A stretch of 49,559 nucleotides of DNA from CAZKNF01 sp964554105 (GTDB lineage: Bacteria > Bacteroidota > Rhodothermia > Rhodothermales > VXPQ01): NCBI GenBank assembly GCA_964554105.1, contig CAZKNF010000020.1, positions 1 through 49,559 of the forward strand, written 5' to 3'. Shown one piece after another: positions 1 through 8,484 of the stretch. Below the pieces are notes generated by a model. That model worked only from the letters and a program-made list of their open reading frames with translations. It was not told the origin of the DNA and searched no databases. Numbering within the stretch: position 1 is the stretch's first letter; each line of letters starts with the position of its first letter. Position numbers and translations under genes: made by a program.

Positions 1-755
1 TCGATCCGGTCTTTCAGCGGCGTGATGATGTTGCCGCGGTTCGTGTAGTCTTCCGGATTCGCAGAAAACACCATCAGCACGTCGAGCGCGAATCGAATAT
101 TAAAGCCGCGAATCTGGATGTCCTGTTCCTCCATGATATTGAGGAGGCCCACCTGGATGCGCGGCTGCAGATCCGGAAGTTCATTTATCGCAAAAATGCC
201 GCGGTTTGTGCGTGGAATGATCCCGAAGTGAATGACCTCTTCGTCGGCGTAGGTGAGCTTGCGATTCGCCGCCTTGATAGGATCGATGTCGCCGATTAGG
301 TCCGCGATCGTCGTATCCGGAGTCGCCAGTTTTTCACCATAGCGCTCGGCGCGATGGAGCCAATCGATAGGAGTGTCATCCCCGTGTTCGGCGACGAGGT
401 CGCGCGCATATTTGGATATCGGATGCAGCGGGTCGTCATTGATTTCACTCCCTGCGACGATAGGCACGTGTTCGTCCAAGAGCGCCGGAAGCAGCCGAAT
501 CAGACGGCTCTTGGCCTGACCACGAAGGCCGAGGAGGATGATGTCATGACGCGCGAGAAGAGCATTTTGGATCTGGGGGATTACGGTGCGGTCGTATCCA
601 AGAACTCCGGGAAATATCGTCTCCCCATCTCGCAGCTTGGAGATGAGATTACGCCGCATTTCGTCCTTTACCGAAGATGGGCGGTACCCGGACAGTTTCA
701 GCTCACCCAGCGTTCGAATTTCCGTCCGGTCACGCACGTCCACATCCACGATCAT
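1..755 (-). CDS. Magnesium-chelatase-like AAA+ ATPase (C-terminus missing)
   Basis: The reading frame runs from an ATG at 755 to the window edge, giving 251 residues without a stop, so only the N-terminal part is present. A P-loop variant GLRGQAKS lies at residues 76-83, a Walker B-like GIFAINELPD at 187-196, and a sensor-1-like SANPEDYTNRG at 231-241. The opening, TLGELKLSGY followed by SVKDEMRRNL, is typical of the stand-alone ChlI/MoxR-like ATPases of Bacteroidota, often annotated as sigma-54-interacting or magnesium chelatase. These are not proven to act in chlorophyll synthesis; they probably remodel a partner protein, often a VWA-domain protein. The ATG was chosen because the family homology begins about 15 residues in. 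Transcription is divergent from the response regulator at 957. Confidence 0.85.
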   Translation of the reverse strand, partial: MIVDVDVRDRTEIRTLGELKLSGYRPSSVKDEMRRNLISKLRDGETIFPGVLGYDRTVIPQIQNALLARHDIILLGLRGQAKSRLIRLLPALLDEHVPIVAGSEINDDPLHPISKYARDLVAEHGDDTPIDWLHRAERYGEKLATPDTTIADLIGDIDPIKAANRKLTYADEEVIHFGIIPRTNRGIFAINELPDLQPRIQVGLLNIMEEQDIQIRGFNIRFALDVLMVFSANPEDYTNRGNIITPLKDRI

Positions 756-956
756 TCTTCTCAAAGGTGGAAAAAAGAGAGGAACGATCTACCACGCAGG
801 CGTTTCGGTGCAGTTCCCGCGCGTAACGGTGCGGTATCATGCGCCCCCATACGGATCGCTTTCGAGGGGCGATTCGTACAGCTCTTGGAGGCCGCCCCCC
901 TGGGCTGGGCTCCTTTTTTCTACACTGAATGCGCCGATCGAAGGCTGTGCCGTAAC

Positions 957-1589
957 ATGATACGCGTCCTGGTTGCCGACGACCACGCCATAGTTCGCAG
1001 GGGTCTGGTTCAGATCTTGTCTGAGACGTCCGACATGGAAGTGGCCGGCGAAGCGGCAAATGGTGCGGATGTTCTTGCCATGGTGGATGCGGAGCCGTTC
1101 GACATCGTGGTACTCGATATCAACATGCCTGGAATGGATGGGCTCGATGCGTTGAAGCAGCTCAAGTCAATCAAGCCGGAACTGCCGGTCCTCGTGTTGA
1201 GCATGCATGCCGAGGACGAGTATGCCGTACGGGTGCTGAGAGCCGGTGCGGCCGGGTATATGAATAAGAACAGCGCTCCGGACGAGCTCGTTAAGGCCGT
1301 TCGCGTCATCTCGAGCGGAGGCAAGCACGTGAGCTCTGAAGCGACTGAAAGCCTGTTGGCCCATCTCGATTCCGGCGGCACGGGCCCGCTGCATGCAAGT
1401 CTGTCGGATCGCGAATTTCAGGTGCTGCGCCTGCTCTCATCCGGACATACCGTGGGTCAAATAGCAGATCAGCTCTCGCTCAGCGCAAAAACTATCAGTA
1501 CGTATCGCGCCCGCATTCTCGAGAAGATGAACATGAAGAATAACGCTGAGCTCACGCGATACGCGATCAAGAATAAGCTCGTCTATTGA
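957..1589 (+). CDS. NarL/FixJ-family response regulator (REC + LuxR HTH)
   Basis: This is a 210-residue two-component response regulator. The receiver domain spans roughly residues 2-118, with acidic pocket D8/D9, phospho-acceptor D54 in VVLDINMPGMDG, S82 and K104. A LuxR-type helix-turn-helix follows at about 145-207 (LSDREFQVLRLLSSG, then IADQLSLSAKTISTYRARIL). The frame is open further upstream to 354, but that part lies antisense to the ATPase gene, and the receiver begins exactly at the ATG at 957. No partner histidine kinase is adjacent, so it may be an orphan or be served from elsewhere. Its stop overlaps the convergent lipoprotein gene by 7 bases. The target genes are unknown. Confidence 0.93.
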   Translation: MIRVLVADDHAIVRRGLVQILSETSDMEVAGEAANGADVLAMVDAEPFDIVVLDINMPGMDGLDALKQLKSIKPELPVLVLSMHAEDEYAVRVLRAGAAGYMNKNSAPDELVKAVRVISSGGKHVSSEATESLLAHLDSGGTGPLHASLSDREFQVLRLLSSGHTVGQIADQLSLSAKTISTYRARILEKMNMKNNAELTRYAIKNKLVY

Positions 1590-2737
1590 GCCGACGTTTG
1601 AACGGAGCTGGCCGGTCCTCCGCTACTAGGTTGCTGAAGACTATCACCACCGTCCTCGAGATGGCCACTCGCACCAGGCGTCCATCGAAACACTCGTAGC
1701 TCGGGATCGGGCTGCGAGAGAATTACGGCCAGTTCATAGCCATCCTGCACGCGCCGGACGTCAATATCCTGCGGGAAAAACGCACTGCGATAATCGGCGG
1801 TCGATTCGACCAGACGATGCTGGATCCTGCCGTCGCGCCCGAACACATCTACCTGAAGCCATCCGGCCCGCATATTCATGACGAAGAGATGATCACCCGC
1901 CGCCGCCGCGGATGCGGACAAAAGCGGAGCCTCATGGACCTCGCCGAGCATGAACGCGCGGCTTCTGGCCAGCATCGGCGAGTCGAAGCCGACTAGCGAG
2001 AGGGTATCGGACGATGTACTACCGCCCCCGGCTGTGCCGGCGCCAGAGCTCGTGATGAGATCGACAACCGGCCGAAATCCAGACAGGCTCACGACCGTAT
2101 CACCCCACGTCTTGAGAAGCCCGGCATGCCGCCAGTGTGGGGCGGGAAGTCGTGTCGTGTCGATTCTGTCGCCTCCCGCCGCAAATGACACGACGATTCC
2201 CTCCTGTTCGGGTCCGACGCGCTTGTAATGGATGCGATCGCCCACCGTGCCGTAGACGAGAGAGGTCTCGTTTCGCTGCGGATCGTCAATCACTGTAGAG
2301 TCGGTGATTTCACCCCCTACCAGACGATAGATCGCGAGATTCGAGGGGCTGAAGACGGCAACCGTATCACCGGACAGCCCCGCCAGATAGGGAGCTTCGA
2401 TCTCCAGGGGGATTTCCTTCGTCGTGATACTGTCAGCGAAGAGAAAGAGGCTTCGACGCTCGACGTCTGTCACGTAGATCACGCCGTCATCGCCAAACCG
2501 AACGGTGCGTGGAAATTCGAGCGTGCTTTCGTCTGTACCGGTCGTCGCCCGGAGCAGCCTCAGCGTATCGGTCGGCGCAGACTCGGCAGCCAGCCGTGAA
2601 ACGGAATCGGCCGGCGTCAGCTCCCTCGATTCGGTACGTCCGCATGAGTACGGGAGACAACCACTGAGAATGAGGATTGCCGCAAGGGTGACGCTCTTCG
2701 CCGCAAATGTCGCTGCCTTTCGAGACGTCGTCATCAA
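1583..2737 (-). CDS. Beta-propeller-like lipoprotein of unknown function
   Basis: This 384-residue protein has a lipoprotein signal peptide: a hydrophobic stretch from about residue 14, then LILSGC with the lipidated Cys at 27. The body contains short repeated strand patterns such as FPRTVRFGDDGVIYVTD and IDVRRVQDGYELAVI, reminiscent of 6-bladed NHL-like beta-propellers common in Bacteroidota, but no catalytic residues are recognisable. The start overlaps the stop of the HtrA-type protease upstream by four bases (ATGA), so the two are probably translationally coupled. A surface or periplasmic binding role next to an envelope protease is plausible but inferred. The C-terminal tail is Gly/Ser/Gln-rich and low in complexity. 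Confidence 0.8.
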   Translation of the reverse strand: MMTTSRKAATFAAKSVTLAAILILSGCLPYSCGRTESRELTPADSVSRLAAESAPTDTLRLLRATTGTDESTLEFPRTVRFGDDGVIYVTDVERRSLFLFADSITTKEIPLEIEAPYLAGLSGDTVAVFSPSNLAIYRLVGGEITDSTVIDDPQRNETSLVYGTVGDRIHYKRVGPEQEGIVVSFAAGGDRIDTTRLPAPHWRHAGLLKTWGDTVVSLSGFRPVVDLITSSGAGTAGGGSTSSDTLSLVGFDSPMLARSRAFMLGEVHEAPLLSASAAAAGDHLFVMNMRAGWLQVDVFGRDGRIQHRLVESTADYRSAFFPQDIDVRRVQDGYELAVILSQPDPELRVFRWTPGASGHLEDGGDSLQQPSSGGPASSVQTSAQ

Positions 2738-3912
2738 CCTGACCGCCGTCCCAGACGCAGGGTGAGTTCGTGCTGATCGCCGTCGCGGATGATCCCGAAC
2801 CTGACGGAGTCACCGGGGCGGTAGTCATAAAGGCGTGCCACGACTCCGTTCTGGTCGTTGATGCTCTCACCTGCGACCGAAACGATGACGTCATACGCGC
2901 GGAATCCCGCCTCTTCAGCCGGAGAGTCGGGATCGACATCTCGAACGAGAACGCCACGAACCGCTGTGAGATCAAGTGCGGCGGCGATCCGGCGGTCGAC
3001 ATCCCAGACATGCAGGCCCGTATACCAGGATCGGTCGACCTCGCCGTTCTCCCGAAGCTCTCGGATGATGCGTTTGACGCGGGAAACGGGAACGGCGAAA
3101 CCGATGCCTACTGAACCGCCCGTCTGCGAGTAAATGGCCGTGTTTACGCCGATCACTTCGCCCATCGCGTTGACGAGCGGCCCTCCGGAATTGCCTCGAT
3201 TAATGGCTGCGTCAGTCTGGATCATGTCTTGATAAATGCGGCCATCTCGTGTCGATTCAAGATTGCGGCCTTTGGCACTGACGACGCCCACCGTCACGCT
3301 CGGCTCTGCTGCCTCGAAGAGTCCGAAAGGGTTGCCCAGCGCGATCACCCATTCGCCGACGATCGGCATTTCGTCGTCGCTGAAGGTGAGATGCGGAAGG
3401 GGTTCATCAGAATCGACCTTGATCAGCGCAATGTCAGATGCGGGGTCCGCACCGATAAGCCGACCGTCCAGCGTACGTCCATCCGGAAATGCAACGGTAA
3501 TCCTGGTCGCGCTGCCTGCAACATGGTCGTTCGTCACGATGTAGCCGTCCGGCGAGATCACAAATCCTGAGCCGAGATTCTGAACCTGCCGCTCCTGGAC
3601 ACGATCCCGGCGCTGTTGTCCGAAGAAGTGCTCGAACCACGGATCTGAGAAGAAGTCGGCGAAGGGATCGCGATACCGCACCTGCTGGATTCCGGTTACG
3701 TTCACGCTGACAACGGCCGGCGACGCCGCCGCGACGGCATTCGTGATGGCCGTGTGTCGGCTCGAGTACAGAGATTCTGTGACGCGAGCGATCGTGCTAT
3801 CAGATGCCTCGGCAGACTTTGCCGGCTCCGGTGATGCGAGTTGCGATTGTGCGTCCCTATTGCAACCGAGCGCAACGGTGGCGAATAGAGCTATACTGAT
3901 GAGGCGGACCAT
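2734..3912 (-). CDS. HtrA/DegP-type serine protease with PDZ domain, lipoprotein
   Basis: This is a periplasmic trypsin-like protease of 392 residues when started at the ATG at 3912. The frame is open to 3981, but the signal peptide begins only at 3912: hydrophobic core, then VALGC with Cys17. The catalytic triad is H130 (TNDHVAG), D160 (ASDIALIK) and S242 (NRGNSGGP). A single PDZ domain fills the C-terminus from about residue 305 (GVLVRDVDPDSPAEEAGF). The insert around residues 78-110 is rich in Phe, Arg and Gln, like the LA loop of DegP/DegQ. HtrA proteins degrade or refold damaged envelope proteins. The gene lies 114 bases after the TauE-like gene and is coupled to the downstream lipoprotein. 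One PDZ rather than two suggests a DegS/HhoB-like architecture. Confidence 0.93.
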   Translation of the reverse strand: MVRLISIALFATVALGCNRDAQSQLASPEPAKSAEASDSTIARVTESLYSSRHTAITNAVAAASPAVVSVNVTGIQQVRYRDPFADFFSDPWFEHFFGQQRRDRVQERQVQNLGSGFVISPDGYIVTNDHVAGSATRITVAFPDGRTLDGRLIGADPASDIALIKVDSDEPLPHLTFSDDEMPIVGEWVIALGNPFGLFEAAEPSVTVGVVSAKGRNLESTRDGRIYQDMIQTDAAINRGNSGGPLVNAMGEVIGVNTAIYSQTGGSVGIGFAVPVSRVKRIIRELRENGEVDRSWYTGLHVWDVDRRIAAALDLTAVRGVLVRDVDPDSPAEEAGFRAYDVIVSVAGESINDQNGVVARLYDYRPGDSVRFGIIRDGDQHELTLRLGRRSG

Positions 3913-4026
3913 AATTTGGCAGCAATTTCTTACGTGTTTCGGCTGAAACCAGTCACCGCGGCGTGAGGATCCGTGGAACAAGAAGCTTGCCGGCTTTGAA
4001 TTGCCAAGCTGCGGCCGACGTCATCA

Positions 4027-4857
4027 TCAACCTAGCGCGTCCATCATCAGGCGCACCGCGACTACCGCAGCCAGGCATGCGAATGCCAGGCGAAGGGCCA
4101 GCTGATTCATACGGTGCGCGACGTGTACGCCGAGATTCGCCGTCAGCAGCGATGGTACTGCGAGGACTAGTGCGTGCGGCACATCCACATAGCCGATCGT
4201 TCCAGCTAGGTCGGTCTCTCCCCACCCTACGAGTGCATAGTTCACTACGCCGGCGAGCGAGATAATCACGATGGTCGCGCTCGACGTCCCTGCCGCTATG
4301 TGGATTGGCAAGCGCATGAAATAAGAATATGCGGGGACCAGTATAACGCCACCGCCTACTCCGGTCGCGGCGGAGACGGCGCCGGCAACTGTACCCGTGC
4401 CGGCCAGCGCCGGCCAACCGGGGCGTCGACGGCCGTCATCCTCAGGCAGGCGCTCGGATTTGCTTCGGCTCAGCAGCATCCGAACGGCGACCGCGATCAG
4501 CACGAGACTGAATACGACCTGAAACATAGCGGCGCTGTACCAGGGCTGCGTTGTGATATAGCGAGTCGTCAGCAGGACGGCAAACGCGCTCAGGAATCCG
4601 GCGACCGCCGCGATCCGAGTAATGATCGTATCCTTTCCGTGCTGCGTCCACGCACTCGCAATCGCCACGAGCATCGTGCATAAGAGACTGGAACCGATCG
4701 TCAGCTGCGCGATCAGTTCGGCCGGAATACCGATCGCCTGATAGTAAAAGAACAGAACGGGCGCAAATATTACTCCGCCACCGACGCCCACCAGGCCTGC
4801 AACAAATCCCGCCGCAAAACCGGCTCCGAGCAGGATCAGCAGGTGTGTGAGTTCCAT
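4027..4857 (-). CDS. TauE/SafE (TSUP) family membrane transporter
   Basis: This 276-residue polytopic inner-membrane protein shows the internal duplication typical of the TSUP family: GLVGVGGGVIFAPVLF near residue 21 and ATGVGGGVILVPAYSY in the second half. Both repeats carry the glycine-rich VGGG turn. About eight hydrophobic segments are visible. Family members export sulfite, sulfoacetate or related anions, but the substrate cannot be read from the sequence. The start lies only 4 bases after the stop of the S41 protease gene, so the two are very likely co-transcribed. The central loop (about residues 130-146) is charged and probably cytoplasmic. Confidence 0.9.
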   Translation of the reverse strand: MELTHLLILLGAGFAAGFVAGLVGVGGGVIFAPVLFFYYQAIGIPAELIAQLTIGSSLLCTMLVAIASAWTQHGKDTIITRIAAVAGFLSAFAVLLTTRYITTQPWYSAAMFQVVFSLVLIAVAVRMLLSRSKSERLPEDDGRRRPGWPALAGTGTVAGAVSAATGVGGGVILVPAYSYFMRLPIHIAAGTSSATIVIISLAGVVNYALVGWGETDLAGTIGYVDVPHALVLAVPSLLTANLGVHVAHRMNQLALRLAFACLAAVVAVRLMMDALG

Positions 4858-4861
4858 CTCG

Positions 4862-6511
4862 TCAACGAGGCGACAGGATGGACTGGTACCGTGCGTTGTC
4901 CTTCAAAAGCGATACCGCGCTCAACACCTGTGTGTCGTGGCGAAACGAGGCGGCGATCTGAACCGAATCGCCGTAATATCGCGCGAGAATATCTGAGCGC
5001 AACCGCTCCTTCAATTCATCATTATGGCGACTGAAGTCGGCGTCCTTTTCCTGGACGACGGCCTGCTTCAGTGCGTCCACTTCGTCGCGTGTGGTGGTGT
5101 AGCCGATCTCGTCGAGATTGTTTTCGAGCGCCTCGACGGCGCGCTCCGCATCTGTTCGATACGCGAAGTTCTCTTCGTCCAGCCAGCGCCGAAAATCAGC
5201 GAGGATCGCATCAGTGACTTCGAAGTCACGCGATACGGTCGGGTTCTCGGCGGCATAGTGATTTGCATAGAAGAAGAAAGCGGCAAGACGGTCGAGAGCG
5301 GCTTCGAGATCGCTGTCTGAACCGGGTGCGACGGCGCGGTCAGGCTCGATGCCCCTGCCATCCTTTACGGGCCGTCCAGCCTCCGTGTTGAACGTTCGAC
5401 GGAGCGAATCGGGAAAGCTTCGCTCGACCCCGTCGTGCTCGGCGTAATCGATAGCCTGAATGCTGCGTCCGCTAGGCGTGTAGTATTTCGAAGCTGTCAG
5501 CTTCAGGGACGTGTTATAGGGAAGCGGCTTGATGATCTGCACGAGTCCCTTGCCGAATGTCGGCTCTCCGAGGATCACGCCTCGGTCGAGATCCTGAATT
5601 GCCCCGGCTACGATCTCACTCGCCGATGCACTCAAGCCGTTCACAAGAACGACCATCGGCGTTTCAGGTAGGAGTGGCGGCAACTTGCTGCGATAGACGC
5701 GCTCCGTCTGTGCAAGGCGCCCACGCGTGGAGACGATGACGGAGCCCTGCGACACGAACAACTGCGTGATGTCCACGGCTCCATCGAGCAGACCGCCGGG
5801 GTTGTCACGCAGGTCCAGGATGAGACCTTCGAGGCGACCCGAAGACTTGAGATCCTGCAGCGCGGTCCGAGTCTCACCACCCACGTCGCGTGCGAATCGA
5901 TCCAGCTTCAGATAACCAATGCCCGCCGAGGAATCCGCAAACCCTGCGTACGCCACATTCTTCAACTCGACCTGCTGTCGGGTGAGCATAAATTCGATCG
6001 GCTCGGGCTCTCCCTCTCGCTCAATTTTTATTTCGACTGCCGTTCCCGCCTCTCCACGCATTAGATGACGGACGTCGCTGAGACTAAGATCGGAAGCATC
6101 CTGGCCTTCGATCTCGGTGATGACGTCCCCGGTGCGTACGCCCTGCTTGTAGCCGCTCGTCCCTTCAATCGGCGAGGTCACGGTAATCTTGCCGTTCCTG
6201 ACGCCGATGTTGAGCCCGACCCCGCCATACCGGCCGCGAGTGATGATGTCTATATCGGTGTTGTCGGCTTCATCGATGAAATTGGTGTACGGATCGAGAT
6301 CCTCCAGCATCGCATCGATTCCGGAACGCATAAGCTTCTCCGGGTCGAGGGGATCGACGTACCCGCTGATCAACTCCTCGTAGACGGCGCCAAAAATCTG
6401 GAAATTTTTGCGCAGTGCGAAGAAGTCGTCGTCCGGCATCAAAAAGCCGGCGGTAAAACCGGCCGCCAGCGTCACGACGACGAGGGCACAGGTAGTCAGT
6501 CGCCTTTTCAT
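4862..6511 (-). CDS. C-terminal processing peptidase, S41 family (CtpA/Prc-like)
   Basis: This 549-residue envelope serine protease has an N-terminal signal anchor at residues 8-25. A PDZ domain lies at about 94-175 (YGGVGLNI, then GYKQGVRTGDVITEIEG), and the S41 core covers about 195-370. The Ser/Lys dyad reads as S296 in NGLSASASEI and K321 in GEPTFGKGLVQ; the 25-residue spacing matches Prc and CtpA. A helical C-terminal extension (about 400-549) is typical of longer CtpA forms. These enzymes trim or degrade exported proteins from their C-termini. The gene sits between tatC (21 bases upstream) and the TauE-like gene, consistent with an envelope operon. Confidence 0.94.
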   Translation of the reverse strand: MKRRLTTCALVVVTLAAGFTAGFLMPDDDFFALRKNFQIFGAVYEELISGYVDPLDPEKLMRSGIDAMLEDLDPYTNFIDEADNTDIDIITRGRYGGVGLNIGVRNGKITVTSPIEGTSGYKQGVRTGDVITEIEGQDASDLSLSDVRHLMRGEAGTAVEIKIEREGEPEPIEFMLTRQQVELKNVAYAGFADSSAGIGYLKLDRFARDVGGETRTALQDLKSSGRLEGLILDLRDNPGGLLDGAVDITQLFVSQGSVIVSTRGRLAQTERVYRSKLPPLLPETPMVVLVNGLSASASEIVAGAIQDLDRGVILGEPTFGKGLVQIIKPLPYNTSLKLTASKYYTPSGRSIQAIDYAEHDGVERSFPDSLRRTFNTEAGRPVKDGRGIEPDRAVAPGSDSDLEAALDRLAAFFFYANHYAAENPTVSRDFEVTDAILADFRRWLDEENFAYRTDAERAVEALENNLDEIGYTTTRDEVDALKQAVVQEKDADFSRHNDELKERLRSDILARYYGDSVQIAASFRHDTQVLSAVSLLKDNARYQSILSPR

Positions 6512-6532
6512 GGCATCGGACGAATGAAACGT

Positions 6533-7408
6533 TTATTCGAGTGCCTTCTTGAGTTCACGAGCGCGCCGGCGCTCGACGACGCTGCTGATATAAATCGAGA
6601 GCTCGTAGAGTCCGACCATCGGAACTGCCACGAGAATCTGAGAGATAAAGTCGGGCGGGGTCAGAACGGCGGCGACGATGAGGATGATGATCGCGGCATA
6701 CTTCCGGCCCTTGCGAAGGAATTCGGCCGTCACGAGCCCGACACGCGCGAGGAAATACATCACAACAGGCAGTTCGAAGATCACCCCGACGCCGAAGACC
6801 CACATGGTGACCATCCCGAAGTATTTCGTGATATCAAACTCATTTATCACCTGCGGCGAGATCACGAACTTCGCAAAAAACTGCAGCGCGAGGGGCGTGA
6901 TGATGCAGTATCCGAAGAGAATCCCGAGGATGAAAAAGAAGGTAGCGAAGACGGAGGAGTATCGAAGCCCTTTCTTCTCAGCCGGATAGAGTCCGGGCTC
7001 TATGAACTTCCACATCTGATAGAGAAAGATAGGGGACCCGATGATGATGCCCACGACGAGCACGGATCCCCAGTAGGCGAAGAACTGCCCGGTGATGGTG
7101 CGATTTTGCAGCACGAGCTGGGTCGCGTCGAACCCGAAGAGCTCATACATGAAGAAATCGGCATGCGTCGGACCGAGCAGGATCTGATCGATCACGAAAT
7201 CTGCAAAGAACATGCAGACGATGCTGCCGAAGAGCACGCCGCCCATGCCCTTGAAAATTCTCCAGCGGAGCTCTTCGAGGTGATCGAGAAACGACATCTC
7301 GGTCAGCAGGGAGTCGGGCGGCAGGAGGTCGTTTGTTGCTCCGTCCCCCTGAGACATAGGTTCAGTCTTCTCGAGTGCCGTAGACGAACGGGATCCGAAT
7401 AAACTCAT
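6533..7408 (-). CDS. tatC: Sec-independent (Tat) translocase subunit TatC
   Basis: TatC is the receptor core of the twin-arginine pathway, which exports folded proteins across the inner membrane. The 291-residue product has the family opening MSFLDHLEELRWRIFKGM at residues 38-55, six hydrophobic segments, and FIEPGLYPAEKKGLRY in the conserved loop. The first 37 residues are extra relative to typical TatC and contain another possible start, M18 (MSQGDG). No tatA/tatB gene is nearby. Likely Tat-like substrates in this window are the two TRAP binding proteins, which begin with RRKFIK and NRREFLL motifs. It is the first gene of the minus-strand envelope cluster. Confidence 0.95.
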   Translation of the reverse strand: MSLFGSRSSTALEKTEPMSQGDGATNDLLPPDSLLTEMSFLDHLEELRWRIFKGMGGVLFGSIVCMFFADFVIDQILLGPTHADFFMYELFGFDATQLVLQNRTITGQFFAYWGSVLVVGIIIGSPIFLYQMWKFIEPGLYPAEKKGLRYSSVFATFFFILGILFGYCIITPLALQFFAKFVISPQVINEFDITKYFGMVTMWVFGVGVIFELPVVMYFLARVGLVTAEFLRKGRKYAAIIILIVAAVLTPPDFISQILVAVPMVGLYELSIYISSVVERRRARELKKALE

Positions 7409-7695
7409 AGTGTTTGAGCGAATTGGGCACTGCAGAGCGCCCGATGAAACGCAAGTACTGCCGGCACTATCGACCGTTCGCTTCGATGGATCCCGATATG
7501 TTCAGGATTCCCGGTACCGCGATTGCACCGCACGAAATGGCCTTCGTTCCGGAAGGTTAATTGCACCCGCAGGTGTGAGGCGCGTTCCGTAGAAAAAAGG
7601 GGATTTTGCGTGGATCCTGTGGAGGTGCGGGGCGAACGCTCTCGAGAAGGCAGGAGAAACACAGGTTTCGGTGCGTTCATCGCTACCGGCAGGCT
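7409..7695. other. Intergenic region between the OPRT-like gene and tatC
   Basis: This 287-base stretch lies between the stop of the phosphoribosyltransferase gene and the start of tatC. Open frames here (for example 7405-7680 on the minus strand) give Arg- and Ser-rich products with no recognisable feature. A weak hairpin (CCTTC/GAAGG) lies near 7541-7556. I see no confident promoter, but the tatC promoter presumably lies here. Confidence 0.4.
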
Positions 7696-8295
7696 CTAAA
7701 TCGAATCCGACGAGCTCTGGGCATTGTCGCGGAGATTGAGATCGAGCAGGGAATCGACCCATACGCCGTCGGCTTCGATCCGCGTGCGTCCACCGCTCCA
7801 GGTGAAATTGAACAGCGTCATCACTCCCGCAATCTCGAATCCGTCATTGCGCAACAGGGAGATGGCACGCACGGCGCTTCGGCCGCTGTTCAGGATGTCA
7901 TCCAGAAGAACGACAGGCCGAGATCGGTCGAGCGGTCCTTCGACGAGTCGGCGGCGGCCGTGCGGCTTGCGATGTTCACGTACGAAGCCGCCGCTGGAGG
8001 CGGGCAGCCCGGGAGCCGCGAGCACCGAGCACACCATCGAATACGCCCCGAAGCCGTAGCCGGCCACCTGTTGGATGTTCCTCGCGCGGAGGCGCTCCGA
8101 CACCACCTGTCCGACTTCCTTGAACATCGCGCTATCGAGCATCGGCATCCGTGTGTCGAGCAGCCAGCCTATCGGCTGCCCGCGAGGATCCGTGATCAGC
8201 TCCTGTTCGCGCCGGACAAGGGCCCGTTCATAGAGGCGCCGGCCGAGATCGACCAGGTCGGCATAAGTGGCTGGACTTAACGTGCTGCTCGTCAT
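7696..8295 (-). CDS. pyrE: Phosphoribosyltransferase, orotate phosphoribosyltransferase-like
   Basis: This 199-residue type I phosphoribosyltransferase carries the PRPP-binding signature VVLLDDILNSGRSA at about residues 128-141. An upstream segment GFVREHRKPHGRRRLVEG matches the OPRT flexible-loop pattern (Lys/Arg, then HG, then (I/V)EG). OPRT converts orotate and PRPP into OMP in pyrimidine synthesis. The loop resembles OPRT more than hypoxanthine or adenine phosphoribosyltransferases, but the protein is somewhat divergent and no other pyr gene is adjacent, so the symbol is tentative. The start ATG at 8295 has AGGA directly abutting it. The nearest upstream gene on the same strand is glyA, 189 bases away. 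Confidence 0.72.
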   Translation of the reverse strand: MTSSTLSPATYADLVDLGRRLYERALVRREQELITDPRGQPIGWLLDTRMPMLDSAMFKEVGQVVSERLRARNIQQVAGYGFGAYSMVCSVLAAPGLPASSGGFVREHRKPHGRRRLVEGPLDRSRPVVLLDDILNSGRSAVRAISLLRNDGFEIAGVMTLFNFTWSGGRTRIEADGVWVDSLLDLNLRDNAQSSSDSI

Positions 8296-8484
8296 TCCTG
8301 TACGTCTGTTCGAAGCGTGGTGTGCATTCGAAGTGTGATCTCGAGCGACCTTGCATGCGACAGATCGACGCAGCCGCGCTCAATTTACCAGCCTCTCGCA
8401 GAATCCGTTCCGGTTCTTTGGGTACGCGGGTATTTCTTGGACCCGGATGCGTCTACGTCCGCAATCAGTCTGGTATCGTCCGAT

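Noticed and set aside
354..956. Upstream extension of the response regulator frame
   Set aside because: The extension is antisense to the AAA ATPase and the receiver domain starts exactly at ATG 957.
6065..7402. 445-codon open frame on the plus strand
   Set aside because: It lies antisense to the S41 protease and tatC, is rich in Asp, Glu, His and Arg, and has no recognisable domain. Both opposite genes are unambiguous.
7405..7680. 91-codon minus-strand frame before tatC
   Set aside because: Composition is not protein-like, it has no ribosome binding site and it overlaps the tatC start.
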